Shown piece by piece: positions 7,658 to 16,580 of a stretch of 64,000 nt of DNA. The position numbers and the translations under genes are program-made. Under the pieces are notes generated by a model. The model was not told the origin of the DNA. It made no database searches and saw nothing but the letters and a program-made list of their open reading frames with translations. Position 1 is the stretch's first letter; every line of letters begins with the position of its first letter. Origin of the DNA: Colwellia sp. 12G3 (lineage in GTDB: Bacteria; Pseudomonadota; Gammaproteobacteria; Enterobacterales; Alteromonadaceae); the NCBI RefSeq assembly GCF_002836775.1, contig NZ_PJAQ01000054.1:124001-188000 (forward strand), written 5' to 3'.

Positions 7658-10597
7658 TCATTCTGGACTAATAGTATGAGGAATAGTTATTTTAAAGGTT
7701 TTTCCTTGAGCCTGGGCTGTTATTAGCTCTATATTGCCCTTTAATTTTTGGGTGACTAGGTTGTAGACAATATGCGCTCCTAAACCTGAACCCCCTTGCC
7801 CTCTTTTCGTGGTATAAAACGGTTCAAATAGCTGCGCTTTTGTTTCTTCATTTAGCTTGCAACCATTATCGCCATAATACAGTTCAATACTTTGAGCTAA
7901 ACGCTTAACTTCAATGGTTATTTCGCTACTGTCATCAGAACTTTCATCAAATGCATGTACTAAGCTATTGATAATAAGGTTATTTGTTATTTGTGCTATG
8001 GCACCGGGATATGAAGTGATTAATACATCTTTAGCGCAAGTAAGCTTGATAGTCACTTGAGCTTGCCTTGCTTTAGGTTGCAGTGACCTAATAATATCTT
8101 CTAAATAATCGTGTACATTAAGTGTGCGAGCATCATCAACAACACTATCAACGGCTATCAGTTTAAAGCCTTCAATCAATTCTACCGCGCGAGTAATATT
8201 TCTAAGCGAGAGGTCAAAACCTAAATCGAGTTCATCAGTAAACTTGGTTAATTGTTTGGCACTTAATGTCTTGTTTTTCATTGCATCAACAATGTTGATA
8301 CACCTTTCTTTCATAAAACTGATTGATGTGAGGACTATGCCGATCGGGGTATTAACTTCATGGGCAACCCCCGCGACTAACCCGCCTAGCGAGGCCATTT
8401 TTTCGTTTTCTAGCAGTTGTACTTGCGTGAACTTTAATTCTTCAAGTGTTTGATTAAGTTCAGCATTGCTTTGGCTTAATGCTTGTGTTCTTTCTGTGAC
8501 TCTCTCTTCTAAATCTTCATTAAGGGAGTTCGCTATTTGCTCTGCTTTTAAACGCTGTACTATTTCATTTTCTAATTTTTCTATGGTCTCTAGCTGTTGG
8601 TTAGCATGGCTCTCTAGCAGTTCACGTTTTTGCTGATGAAAATTAACTTGTTCAAATAGTTCTTTTGGAGAGAGTTGTAATTGAGCAAAAAAGTGAGAAA
8701 AATAGCTAGCGAGGTGTTGTTCTTCTTCTGCATTTATTAAGTTAATGTGTTTAAAGGCTTTATAAGCAGAGGCCATACCAATGGCACCAGCTAAACTATT
8801 TAACGCTGCATTTTTTAGAGAGGATAATTCAACTATCGTGATGTTTTCCTTGTTTAGAATTTCTGCTTTTTCGAGTGATTGTTGTACTTTTATTTCCACT
8901 AACGCTTTAGGCATATATTGCATAAAAACAAGTTTGACCAAGTGTTTTTTACTGAGCACATTAATATTGGCGGGTGTACCATCAGAAAAATGGTCTTGAA
9001 GATGGATATTTTTTATATCAACAAATTGGTGTGCAATGGTTTGTTCTTCCTCAGACATTTTAGTGAATAAAGAAACGCCAACATAACAAAGAATATTGGC
9101 AAGTAAACTCCATATAAGACCGTTGGTTAAGGGCGATATCTCTTGTATGGCAAAAAGTTGCTCTGGATTAAACCAATAAAAAAAACCATTGTCTTGAGAT
9201 AATATAGGCCAATTTAACCAGCCGGAGCGAATTAAAGAGGGTAACAAGGAGCAGTAAAACCAAAAACAAGCTCCAACGGTAAGTCCGCTCATTGCGCCGG
9301 CTAAGTTAGCCCTGCGCCAAATGAGTCCGCCAATAAGTATCGGTGCAAATTGAGCCGTGGCGACAAAGCTTATAGTGCCAATATTAACTATCAGCTGTGA
9401 GTCACCAATAACGCGATAATAGAGTAGAGCTAAAAAGAGTACTACCAATACCATTAACCAACGCAAGGGTAATATTTGACGTTTTAAAACAGACAACTTA
9501 GGTGTCTGCATGATAATGGGCATTAAAATATGATTGGTTAACATGGTTGATAATGTCATCGCACTGATCATTATCATACCAGTTGCCGCAGCAAAACCAC
9601 CAAGAAAGCTAATGAGGGCAATGAAAGGTGCATGGTTAGCTAAGGGCAGGGTTAACAATAATAAGTTGGTTGATTCTAATGACTCGGGCGTAAGTAAGCC
9701 TGCAAGTGCTACCGGAAAAGTAAAGACATTGATCAGTAATAAATAGAGCGGAAAAAGCCACTTAGCACGATCTAAAAACTTAGCATCGCTACACTCTACA
9801 ATACCCACATGAAATTGTCTGGGTAAGGTAATAATACCTAATGCGCCAATTAACATGAAGCTGAGCCACTGCTGGGTAGAGATAGTCAGTACATTAGCAT
9901 TAAACTCAGACTCTTTAGCGACTTGTTCGAATATACTGAAGATGCCAGGGTTTATCACATAACAAATCCACAAAGTACCAATGAGCATAGCAACCAACTT
10001 TAGGATGCTCTCACCAGCAAGCGCCACCATCATACCGGGATGTCTTTCCGTAGGGTCGATATGACGGACACCAAAAATGATAGTAAAAAAAGCCATCATC
10101 AAAACAATAAGCACATCAAAGTAGTCGATAAATATTTGAGCTTGCGGAGAGTCCACTGTAAGTAATTGAAAACTATCGATAACTGATTTTAATTGAATGG
10201 TTAAATAAGGGGTGATACCAATTAAACACAAGACACTGATCAACGCAGCTAATGCTTGAGAACGTTGATAACGTACTGAGATGAAATCAGCAATACTGGT
10301 TGAGTGAAATTCATTTTTGAGCTGCACCATTTTTTTTAATAATGGCGTCATAAAAATGAAAGTTATGGTGGTACCTAAATATAAAGCAACTGGGAATAAA
10401 CCTGATTTGGTTGAGACAGCGATATTGCCAAAAAAAGTCCAGGAAGTGCAAAAAACAGCCAGGCTTAAGGCGTAAGTGTTGGCAGAGTTACGAATTTTTT
10501 TGGCGTGTTTATTGTTGGATTGACCCCATTGAGCCAATAAAAAAAGAGAAACAATATAGAGAGCAAGTAAGCTGAGTAATTGTGCAAATGAAATCAC
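7658..10597 (-). CDS. SSS transporter-type sensor histidine kinase (CrbS/CbrA-like, no receiver)
   Basis: 979 aa. The N-terminal half (about 1-520) is a multi-pass sodium/solute-symporter-like membrane domain. A linker and a coiled coil follow (about 650-735, rich in Glu/Gln/Leu, including LEERVTERTQALSQSN). The HisKA H-box is AGVAHEVNTPIG (His near 744). HATPase_c boxes are N (NNLIINSLVHAF), G1 (YGDNGCKL) and G2 (GGSGLGAHIVYNL). CbrA and CrbS, which control carbon-source and acetate genes in Pseudomonas and Vibrio, share this plan; CrbS often also has a receiver, absent here. It starts with GTG overlapping the stop of the small upstream gene by 4 nt (GTGA), so the two are translationally coupled. 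No response regulator is in the window. Confidence 0.88.
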   Translation of the reverse strand: MISFAQLLSLLALYIVSLFLLAQWGQSNNKHAKKIRNSANTYALSLAVFCTSWTFFGNIAVSTKSGLFPVALYLGTTITFIFMTPLLKKMVQLKNEFHSTSIADFISVRYQRSQALAALISVLCLIGITPYLTIQLKSVIDSFQLLTVDSPQAQIFIDYFDVLIVLMMAFFTIIFGVRHIDPTERHPGMMVALAGESILKLVAMLIGTLWICYVINPGIFSIFEQVAKESEFNANVLTISTQQWLSFMLIGALGIITLPRQFHVGIVECSDAKFLDRAKWLFPLYLLLINVFTFPVALAGLLTPESLESTNLLLLTLPLANHAPFIALISFLGGFAAATGMIMISAMTLSTMLTNHILMPIIMQTPKLSVLKRQILPLRWLMVLVVLFLALLYYRVIGDSQLIVNIGTISFVATAQFAPILIGGLIWRRANLAGAMSGLTVGACFWFYCSLLPSLIRSGWLNWPILSQDNGFFYWFNPEQLFAIQEISPLTNGLIWSLLANILCYVGVSLFTKMSEEEQTIAHQFVDIKNIHLQDHFSDGTPANINVLSKKHLVKLVFMQYMPKALVEIKVQQSLEKAEILNKENITIVELSSLKNAALNSLAGAIGMASAYKAFKHINLINAEEEQHLASYFSHFFAQLQLSPKELFEQVNFHQQKRELLESHANQQLETIEKLENEIVQRLKAEQIANSLNEDLEERVTERTQALSQSNAELNQTLEELKFTQVQLLENEKMASLGGLVAGVAHEVNTPIGIVLTSISFMKERCINIVDAMKNKTLSAKQLTKFTDELDLGFDLSLRNITRAVELIEGFKLIAVDSVVDDARTLNVHDYLEDIIRSLQPKARQAQVTIKLTCAKDVLITSYPGAIAQITNNLIINSLVHAFDESSDDSSEITIEVKRLAQSIELYYGDNGCKLNEETKAQLFEPFYTTKRGQGGSGLGAHIVYNLVTQKLKGNIELITAQAQGKTFKITIPHTISPE

Positions 10598-10821
10598 AGA
10601 CGATTATTTCTTAACGTATCATCTGTCTGTTTGAATTGCGCATTATTACCTTTAGTTTTAGAGGAGGGTATAGCCGATAACAAAATGACAGCAAACCAGC
10701 TGATAAAAATGAATAACCAGTTTGTTAACAAAGACACTTCATCAACAAGAATCAAGGGCACGATAAAGGTAATAAAAATCAGTACCGCGAGAAAGCTGCG
10801 TTTAGCGATATCATGAGACAT
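10594..10821 (-). CDS. Small membrane protein coupled to the SSS kinase
   Basis: 75 aa with two predicted membrane segments (about 8-28 and 32-52) and a polar C-terminal tail rich in Lys, Asn and Arg. Its TGA stop overlaps the GTG start of the sensor kinase, so the two are co-translated. No domain is recognised. The coupling suggests a partner or assembly factor for the kinase's membrane domain, which is inference from position only. Confidence 0.6.
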   Translation of the reverse strand: MSHDIAKRSFLAVLIFITFIVPLILVDEVSLLTNWLFIFISWFAVILLSAIPSSKTKGNNAQFKQTDDTLRNNRL

Positions 10822-10918
10822 TTTATTAACCGGTTACGGAAAAGTGTTGATTCATTATAGGTATAAAAAGATTTATTTATCAATAGCTAATCTAGAATCG
10901 ACAAGCTTATATTTTCGC

Positions 10919-10945
10919 ATAAAAAAAGGGAAGCAAATGCTTCCC
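10919..10945 (-). terminator. Intrinsic terminator of the porin gene
   Basis: Read on the minus strand: GGGAAGC-ATTT-GCTTCCC followed by a long T run (the A run at 10919-10927). It lies about 90 bp after the porin stop. Confidence 0.8.
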
Positions 10946-11036
10946 TATAAAATAACCTCAAAAGAGGTTAACTAACGCAAGTTGTAATACTAAACAGTAT
11001 TGTTTTCTCTGTGCTTTGTTGGCTCAGACGATAAAA

Positions 11037-12137
11037 CTATAATACGAATTTAGTCGAAAATTGTACGTAAGTAGAGTCAGGGTCACTTATAGGATTTTTG
11101 TTTGCATCTAACAAGCTGTCAGCACTAAACTGGCCTATTTCAATACCAAACGATAACTGCTTAGTTACGTTAGTGAATAAGTTTACGCCAACGTGAGTAC
11201 GATCTCTGTCGGTAAGATCTGTCGTGGTATTACCAAAGAATACTGAGCTGCGAAGTTTTTCAGTCCAGAAATGACGATAAGCAACCATCACTGAAGTCGT
11301 TTCTTCAACATCCATTTTACCCTCATTATTCATTGCTACATCAGTTGCTGCGGCAACACCGACATAACGACCGGTATTGCCACCGTGTACTTGGAAACGA
11401 ACATCATCTTTACCAAAAGTATTAATACGACCAGCAACACCAAAACCCACAGCCGATTCAGAGCCATCAACAGTTTGTAATTGACGTGCTAGACCCGAAA
11501 CAGAAACATTACCCCAGTCGCCTTTAAAGGTATATTTACCAATAAAGTCTGGAATAGAGTCCTCGCCATGAACACCGCCATAGGTTTCAGGGTTTTCAAT
11601 GGAAAGTTGTAAACCACCATTGGTATATCGGACCTGACCTTGACGGATAAAGGCAGAGGCTACTAACGGGCCACCAAAATCAGCGGATTCTGCCAGTGAA
11701 CTGGTATTTTGGAAGGTAGTCCACGTTTGACCCACTAAGATATCTTTATATTGAACAAAAGCGTGACGTAAACGTGGTTTAGAAGAGTTAGAAATGATTT
11801 CATTTCCTCCTCCTGAGGTACCTTCACCGTAAAAATCTATTTCAATAAAACCGGTGACGTCACCATGAACATATTTAGTGTTAAAACGGGTTTCATTGGC
11901 CGAAATACCAAAGTTGGAAATGTCACTGTCTAGCGCAGTAGCGCTACCAATAAAGTAATTGTTTGCGGCAATATTACCACTCATATAACGCGCATCAACT
12001 TTAACGTAACCACCAAAAGTTAGGCTGTCACCGTCATCTAAATTAATAGTGTAACCGGCATTAGCGGCACCCGTAACGGCTAATAAAGTGGTTGCGAGTA
12101 CTAATTTTTTAACTTTAAATAATGAATTATTGAACAT
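11037..12137 (-). CDS. DcaP-like outer-membrane porin
   Basis: 366-aa secreted beta-barrel. From ATG 12137 the protein begins MFNNSLFKVKK with a hydrophobic signal core and an ANA cleavage site before GYTINL. The mature part has alternating aromatic strands and ends STYVQFSTKFVL with an aromatic residue near the end and a terminal Leu. DcaP-type trimeric porins take up small acids. An in-frame ATG at 12149 is also possible, but the GGGGA that would serve as its second codon region is ideally spaced as a ribosome-binding site for 12137, so the shorter start is chosen. Two TAGAC-N4-GTCTA palindromes lie 176-222 bp upstream, and a strong terminator follows. Confidence 0.75.
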   Translation of the reverse strand: MFNNSLFKVKKLVLATTLLAVTGAANAGYTINLDDGDSLTFGGYVKVDARYMSGNIAANNYFIGSATALDSDISNFGISANETRFNTKYVHGDVTGFIEIDFYGEGTSGGGNEIISNSSKPRLRHAFVQYKDILVGQTWTTFQNTSSLAESADFGGPLVASAFIRQGQVRYTNGGLQLSIENPETYGGVHGEDSIPDFIGKYTFKGDWGNVSVSGLARQLQTVDGSESAVGFGVAGRINTFGKDDVRFQVHGGNTGRYVGVAAATDVAMNNEGKMDVEETTSVMVAYRHFWTEKLRSSVFFGNTTTDLTDRDRTHVGVNLFTNVTKQLSFGIEIGQFSADSLLDANKNPISDPDSTYVQFSTKFVL

Positions 12138-12312
12138 GGTATTCCCCATTTTGTTTTATTTGTTTTTACGTGACTTATTGTTATGTGATTGATTCAAGCT
12201 TTTAATCTTTTATGAGGTCTTAAATGCCTCTTATTATTTTAGTTTTAATTTGTCTAGTTGTTACTTTTTGTGATTGAATAATAAGTTAGAGTGTAAAGTG
12301 AACAAAAGGAAT

Positions 12313-12359
12313 TAGACCTAAGTCTACATTGCTACAAAAACAGGGTAGACTTTAGTCGA
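12313..12359. promoter_or_regulatory. Two palindromic operator-like sites upstream of the porin
   Basis: TAGACCTAAGTCTA (12313-12326) is a perfect TAGAC-N4-GTCTA dyad. TAGACTTTAGTCGA (12346-12359) matches in 9 of 10 arm positions. The centres are 33 bp apart, about three helical turns, as expected for cooperative binding on one DNA face. Related sites occur at 14104, 24291 and 24447. The binding protein is unknown; a LuxR/NarL-type response regulator partnered with the SSS kinase is an inference. Confidence 0.5.
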
Positions 12360-12378
12360 TTTTTAGCTGTTTAGACAA

Positions 12379-13956
12379 TTAATTGGCTTTAAAGCCAACT
12401 CTAAAACCGCCCCAGTGCTTCCCCTGAACAAATATTGGCGCAGACACATCATGCATAATTTCACCGGTATCACGCTTATAAGTTTGTAAAAGAAATTTGT
12501 CAGTATGCTTGCCACAACGAATGCCTGTTGGGTCATTAAATAGTCGCTTAGTACGATTATTGATAACATCAACTTCGGCATTACCCGTTAGAGGTTTAGA
12601 GAAACACTTGTTATGCGTTGGGAAGTAGCCATTGATATCAACTGCACCGGCATAAATCATCTGAGGAAATTGTACTAATAAGGGCTCTTGAATTTTAGGT
12701 AAGTGTTGGTCGGTAAATGTATCAAAAGAGGTGCTGTATTTTTTTGGTTCACTACACCCTAATTGTTGGTAATTAAAGTTGAATAACTTCTGCTGAGCGA
12801 TAATGTTTTTCTCGATACTTTGTTCAAATAATTGACTGACTTGGCTGGCGGCAAGTTGTGCCTGTTGACACATATTCGCAATGAGAGAATTACTTTCAAA
12901 AGACGAAATATGAACGAAAATTGATTCGGTACTATTGGACAGAGATTGCGCTTGAATTGATGCGGCTTGAGTCTCGCTACTTTTACTCAATAAAAAATCA
13001 TGTAAACGAACTACCGAAGATGAAATCTCTTCTGCGGCAAAATCTTGCTCTTTCAATGCATGGCTGATCTGATCACTAGCTGCAGAGGAGTCAGTCATCA
13101 GTTGGTCAATTTCAGCAAAACCGTGTGACAAAGCTGTCATTGTGGTGACTACGCTATTCGTTTGTTCCACAATTTGAGACATGACCTTTGTTGTTTCACT
13201 GGTTTCATCACTGGTTTTTTTCAGCATCTCACCTATTTGTGCCGTAGCGTCGGCTGTTTTCCCCGCAAGAGCTCGTACTTCATCAGCGACAACCGCAAAA
13301 CCACGACCTTGCTCCCCCGCACGTGCGGCTTCAATGGCGGCATTAAGCGCAAGTAAATTAGTTTGTGAGGAAATGCCATCGATAACATCAGTAATACTTT
13401 GAATCGCCTGAGATTTTTGTTGAAGTGAGTGTATTTTATCTGCGGCATTATTTACTGATTGGCTAAGCTGATTAACAATATTGATATTGTCAGCTAGTTG
13501 GCTTGAACTCGCGTTACTTGCTGTCATAGCATGGCTGGCCTGTTGAGAAGCAAGCACGGCATTGTCGTTGATTTGTTTACTGTTGGCTGACATTTGTTCT
13601 GCTGCAGTCGCTAGGCGATCAACATCATCACTCGATTTGTTTATTGCACCACTTAGCTGCGTTAAGAAAAAGCTAATTTCGGCGGAATTAATCGCAAGTT
13701 CACTTGCTTTACTATCAATTTCACCGCCAATTATGCCTAGTTCAACTTTGCTAGGGGTTTGCTTAGCTAAAGTTTCAGCACGTTTTTGGCTTTGTTTAAG
13801 CATCATCTTGGACAAAACTACCAGCGAAACGCTGCTAAAAATAAAGATACAGGCTGCAGTAATGAGTGCTGAAGTAATATAGAAATGGCTAAAATAAGCG
13901 AACAAGGTTATTAAAGTCGATAGTAATACTATGGTAGGAAAGCGGTTTTTATGCAT
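12379..13956 (-). CDS. Chemoreceptor with C-terminal cytoplasmic sensor-like domain
   Basis: 525 aa. A short N-terminal hairpin of two membrane segments (about 8-27 and 31-50) has almost no periplasmic loop. The MCP signalling domain (about 80-370) has an intact hairpin tip ([17 protein letters not shown]). A distinct C-terminal domain (about 390-525) includes [30 protein letters not shown] and [12 protein letters not shown] and ends [12 protein letters not shown]. That tail is seen in a subgroup of bacterial MCPs and resembles a Cache-like fold, so sensing is probably cytoplasmic. Upstream of the gene (14104-14117) is a partial copy of the TAGAC-N4-GTCTA motif. The ligand is unknown. Confidence 0.85.
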   Translation of the reverse strand: MHKNRFPTIVLLSTLITLFAYFSHFYITSALITAACIFIFSSVSLVVLSKMMLKQSQKRAETLAKQTPSKVELGIIGGEIDSKASELAINSAEISFFLTQLSGAINKSSDDVDRLATAAEQMSANSKQINDNAVLASQQASHAMTASNASSSQLADNINIVNQLSQSVNNAADKIHSLQQKSQAIQSITDVIDGISSQTNLLALNAAIEAARAGEQGRGFAVVADEVRALAGKTADATAQIGEMLKKTSDETSETTKVMSQIVEQTNSVVTTMTALSHGFAEIDQLMTDSSAASDQISHALKEQDFAAEEISSSVVRLHDFLLSKSSETQAASIQAQSLSNSTESIFVHISSFESNSLIANMCQQAQLAASQVSQLFEQSIEKNIIAQQKLFNFNYQQLGCSEPKKYSTSFDTFTDQHLPKIQEPLLVQFPQMIYAGAVDINGYFPTHNKCFSKPLTGNAEVDVINNRTKRLFNDPTGIRCGKHTDKFLLQTYKRDTGEIMHDVSAPIFVQGKHWGGFRVGFKAN

Positions 13957-14103
13957 TTTATTCTCACTAACAGCTTAGCGCACGAAGCACCGTAAAGTAT
14001 GGTTAAATAAGTTCCTTATACTTGTTAACTTCCCTGCCAACTTTTTAGAAAGTATAGAAATAACTAATGACGAGGCTAACACTAAAAACAATGGTGCGGG
14101 CAT

Positions 14104-14117
14104 TAGACTTTAGTGTT
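14104..14117. promoter_or_regulatory. Partial TAGAC-N4-GTCTA site upstream of chemoreceptor
   Basis: TAGACTTTAGTGTT keeps the first arm, the TTTA core seen at 12346 and part of the second arm. It lies about 150 bp upstream of the chemoreceptor start at 13956, a position similar to the porin sites. Confidence 0.3.
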
Positions 14118-14159
14118 GAATGGCTTAAATTTAATGGAAATATCATCGGGAAAAGTAAC

Positions 14160-14210
14160 AAAAAAGCCTAGGGAAAAGCAGTTGATTTTTGCTTTAACCG
14201 CTAGGCTCTT
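14160..14210 (-). terminator. Intrinsic terminator of the TonB receptor gene
   Basis: On the minus strand, AGCCTAG and an inner AAAGCA pair with TGCTTT and CTAGGCT, then a T run follows. It starts about 30 bp after the receptor stop codon. Confidence 0.7.
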
Positions 14211-14237
14211 TGTTGTTATTTTACCTTAGTAGGCTGA

Positions 14238-16358
14238 TTAAAAAGCCACTTGCATGGCAAGGCGATAACTTCTGCTATCACCCACGGTTACGTTAGATAT
14301 GCCGCCACCAGCAAGGTAGTCGGTATCAAATAAGTTCTGCACATTAAAGCGTAAGTTAATATCAGTATTACTTACGTTTATTTTATAGGTAGCACCCACA
14401 TCAATACGGGTATAAGCCTCTTTAACAATCGTATTATCAGTATCAGCAAAGCGCTCGCCTTCATAAAAAGCGCCAGCATTAATGGCAAGGTTTTCGGTGA
14501 TTTCATAACGAGACCAAATGGATGCTGACCACTCTGGAGCATCAACAGGTGTTTTACCGGTGTACTGTTCATCATTTTCATAAACTGCATCAAGATTCAT
14601 AACTGATGTCATAACAAAAAGTTTATCGGTAACCGCGCCTTGCGCTGCCATTTCAAAGCCTTTGTGACGTTGCTCGCCTACTTGTGAAGTTCGGTAGCTA
14701 TCGTCTTCATAATACTCGGTCACTAACACGCCGGATTTGGTAATATCGAATATGGCTGATGTCAGTAATAAGCGATCATCGAATAGTTGCCATTTTGCCC
14801 CTAGCTCATATTGCTCAGAGGTCATGGCATCGATTTCCATGCCGTAGTTTAAATCGTCATCATCATTAATGGTTTCACTGCGTTGAGGTTCAAAACCTTC
14901 GCTATAACTGGCATAGAAAGTAGTGCTATCACTTGGATGGTAAAGCAAACCCGCTTTAGGCAGTAATGATTCATTATCAGCACCTTCTTTGCTTTGTTGA
15001 TCATATCGACCACCAATCATCACTTGCCACGCTTGGTTAATCGTTATTAAATCTTGGATATAAATACCGTAATAGTCGTATTCGCTATTAGAAGTGCTAT
15101 CGGGGGCGGAATAGTCAATATCAGGGCGAGGGGGCTCAGTTTGACCCGCAGCATAGGTAAACGATTTCTCTCCAGCCTTATATTTCACTTGGTCGTAAGA
15201 ATAATCAAGATAGTTAGCACCGATCAGCAAGTTATGCTCAACACCAGCCAGCTCAAATTCACCAGTAAAATCAATGAAGCCAGTAGTAAACTGCCAATCA
15301 TCATAACGATCATAAGGTTTTGAGGTATAGCTATCACCTTCAACAAAGCCACTAGGTTTTTTCGGCGCTGACTCAAAACGTTGACGCTCGAACGTTTGCT
15401 CGTTATAGCCCACTTTTACTTGCCATGAATCATTTAATATATAATTAACATCAACACCGTAATTTTCTACTGTGATGTCGGTAAATGCCCATGACATATC
15501 ACGAATCGTTTTATCATCACCAATAACCTTGCCTGCATCATCAAGCCAAGCACCGGTGTCTAAGCCCGCTTTATCGTTGGTTCTATCGTAGTGAACGCTA
15601 ACCAGTAAATCGTCATTCACATCGTAATCAACCACAAGTGCGCCAAGGAAACGTTCACGCTTTCTTTGCTCGCCATTTTGATATTCACGCAGATAGGTCA
15701 CATCTTGTTTTACTAAATTTGCGCGGTATCGCAGCGATTCATCGTCAGTAAGTGCGCCACCTGCATCTAACGTTAAGCGAGATGAGCCTTCTTGGTCAAA
15801 ATCCACGCCTAGGGTAAAAATACTGTTAGCCGTTGGTTTTTTGGTAACCATATTAACTAAGCCACCAGGACCCGATTGGCCGTATAGTATGCTTGATGGG
15901 CCTTTGATTACCTCAATGCTTTCAAGTGTTTCAATCGGTTGTTGGTAATGAGACCAATGCTGATGACCATCGCGTAAGTAACCATTTGATGAGCTTAATT
16001 CAAAGCCACGTAAGTTAAATACTTCACGGTTACGTTGTTTTGAACCAGCGGTTAAGCTGGCGTCATTTACCAGTACTTCACCTAAGGTCGTGGCGAGTTG
16101 TTCGTTAATTACTGTATCAGGAATAACGGTGACTGATTGTGCTGTTTCTAATAATGAAATATCACCACGCATGGCACCATTAGCATTATCAACCTTATAC
16201 CCATGAAAATAACTGCCTTTAACTTCAATGACTTCCAGTGCATTGTTTTTTTGAGAACTGTCTGGGGTACTAACGGCTGAATTATCAGGTGTATTAGCAA
16301 AAACTGCCGTAGAGGAAAGCACCGCACTGACGGCTAAAAAGAGTGGAGAAAACTTCAT
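14238..16358 (-). CDS. TonB-dependent siderophore receptor
   Basis: 706-aa outer-membrane ferric-siderophore receptor. A signal peptide (cleavage after AVFA, about residue 21) precedes a TonB-box-like ALEVIEVKG. The plug domain has the segments LLETAQSVTVIPDTVI, GFELSSSNGYLRDG and VIKGPSSILYGQSGPGG. A 22-strand barrel follows and ends in the expected terminal Phe (SYRLAMQVAF). This layout matches the TonB siderophore receptor family (FhuE/FcuA/FpvA type). A near-perfect Fur box 67 bp upstream indicates iron repression. The exact siderophore cannot be read from sequence. No transport or biosynthesis genes adjoin. Confidence 0.92.
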   Translation of the reverse strand: MKFSPLFLAVSAVLSSTAVFANTPDNSAVSTPDSSQKNNALEVIEVKGSYFHGYKVDNANGAMRGDISLLETAQSVTVIPDTVINEQLATTLGEVLVNDASLTAGSKQRNREVFNLRGFELSSSNGYLRDGHQHWSHYQQPIETLESIEVIKGPSSILYGQSGPGGLVNMVTKKPTANSIFTLGVDFDQEGSSRLTLDAGGALTDDESLRYRANLVKQDVTYLREYQNGEQRKRERFLGALVVDYDVNDDLLVSVHYDRTNDKAGLDTGAWLDDAGKVIGDDKTIRDMSWAFTDITVENYGVDVNYILNDSWQVKVGYNEQTFERQRFESAPKKPSGFVEGDSYTSKPYDRYDDWQFTTGFIDFTGEFELAGVEHNLLIGANYLDYSYDQVKYKAGEKSFTYAAGQTEPPRPDIDYSAPDSTSNSEYDYYGIYIQDLITINQAWQVMIGGRYDQQSKEGADNESLLPKAGLLYHPSDSTTFYASYSEGFEPQRSETINDDDDLNYGMEIDAMTSEQYELGAKWQLFDDRLLLTSAIFDITKSGVLVTEYYEDDSYRTSQVGEQRHKGFEMAAQGAVTDKLFVMTSVMNLDAVYENDEQYTGKTPVDAPEWSASIWSRYEITENLAINAGAFYEGERFADTDNTIVKEAYTRIDVGATYKINVSNTDINLRFNVQNLFDTDYLAGGGISNVTVGDSRSYRLAMQVAF

Positions 16359-16424
16359 AAATAACTAAAACCTTAATTAATATAAGCGTAAAAAAGTGTG
16401 CAATAAAATTATGGTGCGAATTCT

Positions 16425-16443
16425 AATGACAATCATTATCATT
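16425..16443. promoter_or_regulatory. Fur box of the siderophore receptor
   Basis: AATGACAATCATTATCATT agrees with the hexamer-repeat Fur consensus AATGATAATCATTATCATT at 18 of 19 positions. It lies 67 bp upstream of the receptor start. Confidence 0.85.
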
Positions 16444-16523
16444 TGCAACGGGTATTTTGTTTTTATTTGAGTTATCTTTCTGGCGTTTGATTTAACGCAC
16501 ATTTATCTTGTTTTTAAGGCAAT

Positions 16524-16550
16524 AAAAAAGGCCAGCAAAGCTGACCTTTT
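16524..16550 (-). terminator. Intrinsic terminator of the S9 peptidase gene
   Basis: Minus strand: AAGGTCAGC-TTT-GCTGGCCTT followed by T residues, about 30 bp after the peptidase stop. Confidence 0.8.
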
Positions 16551-16580
16551 GGGGGATATTTTAACTAAAGCGACTGCTCT

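Noticed and set aside
12363-12581. 72-aa minus-strand ORF overlapping the second chemoreceptor
   Set aside because: Out-of-frame shadow of the C-terminal sensor domain coding region.
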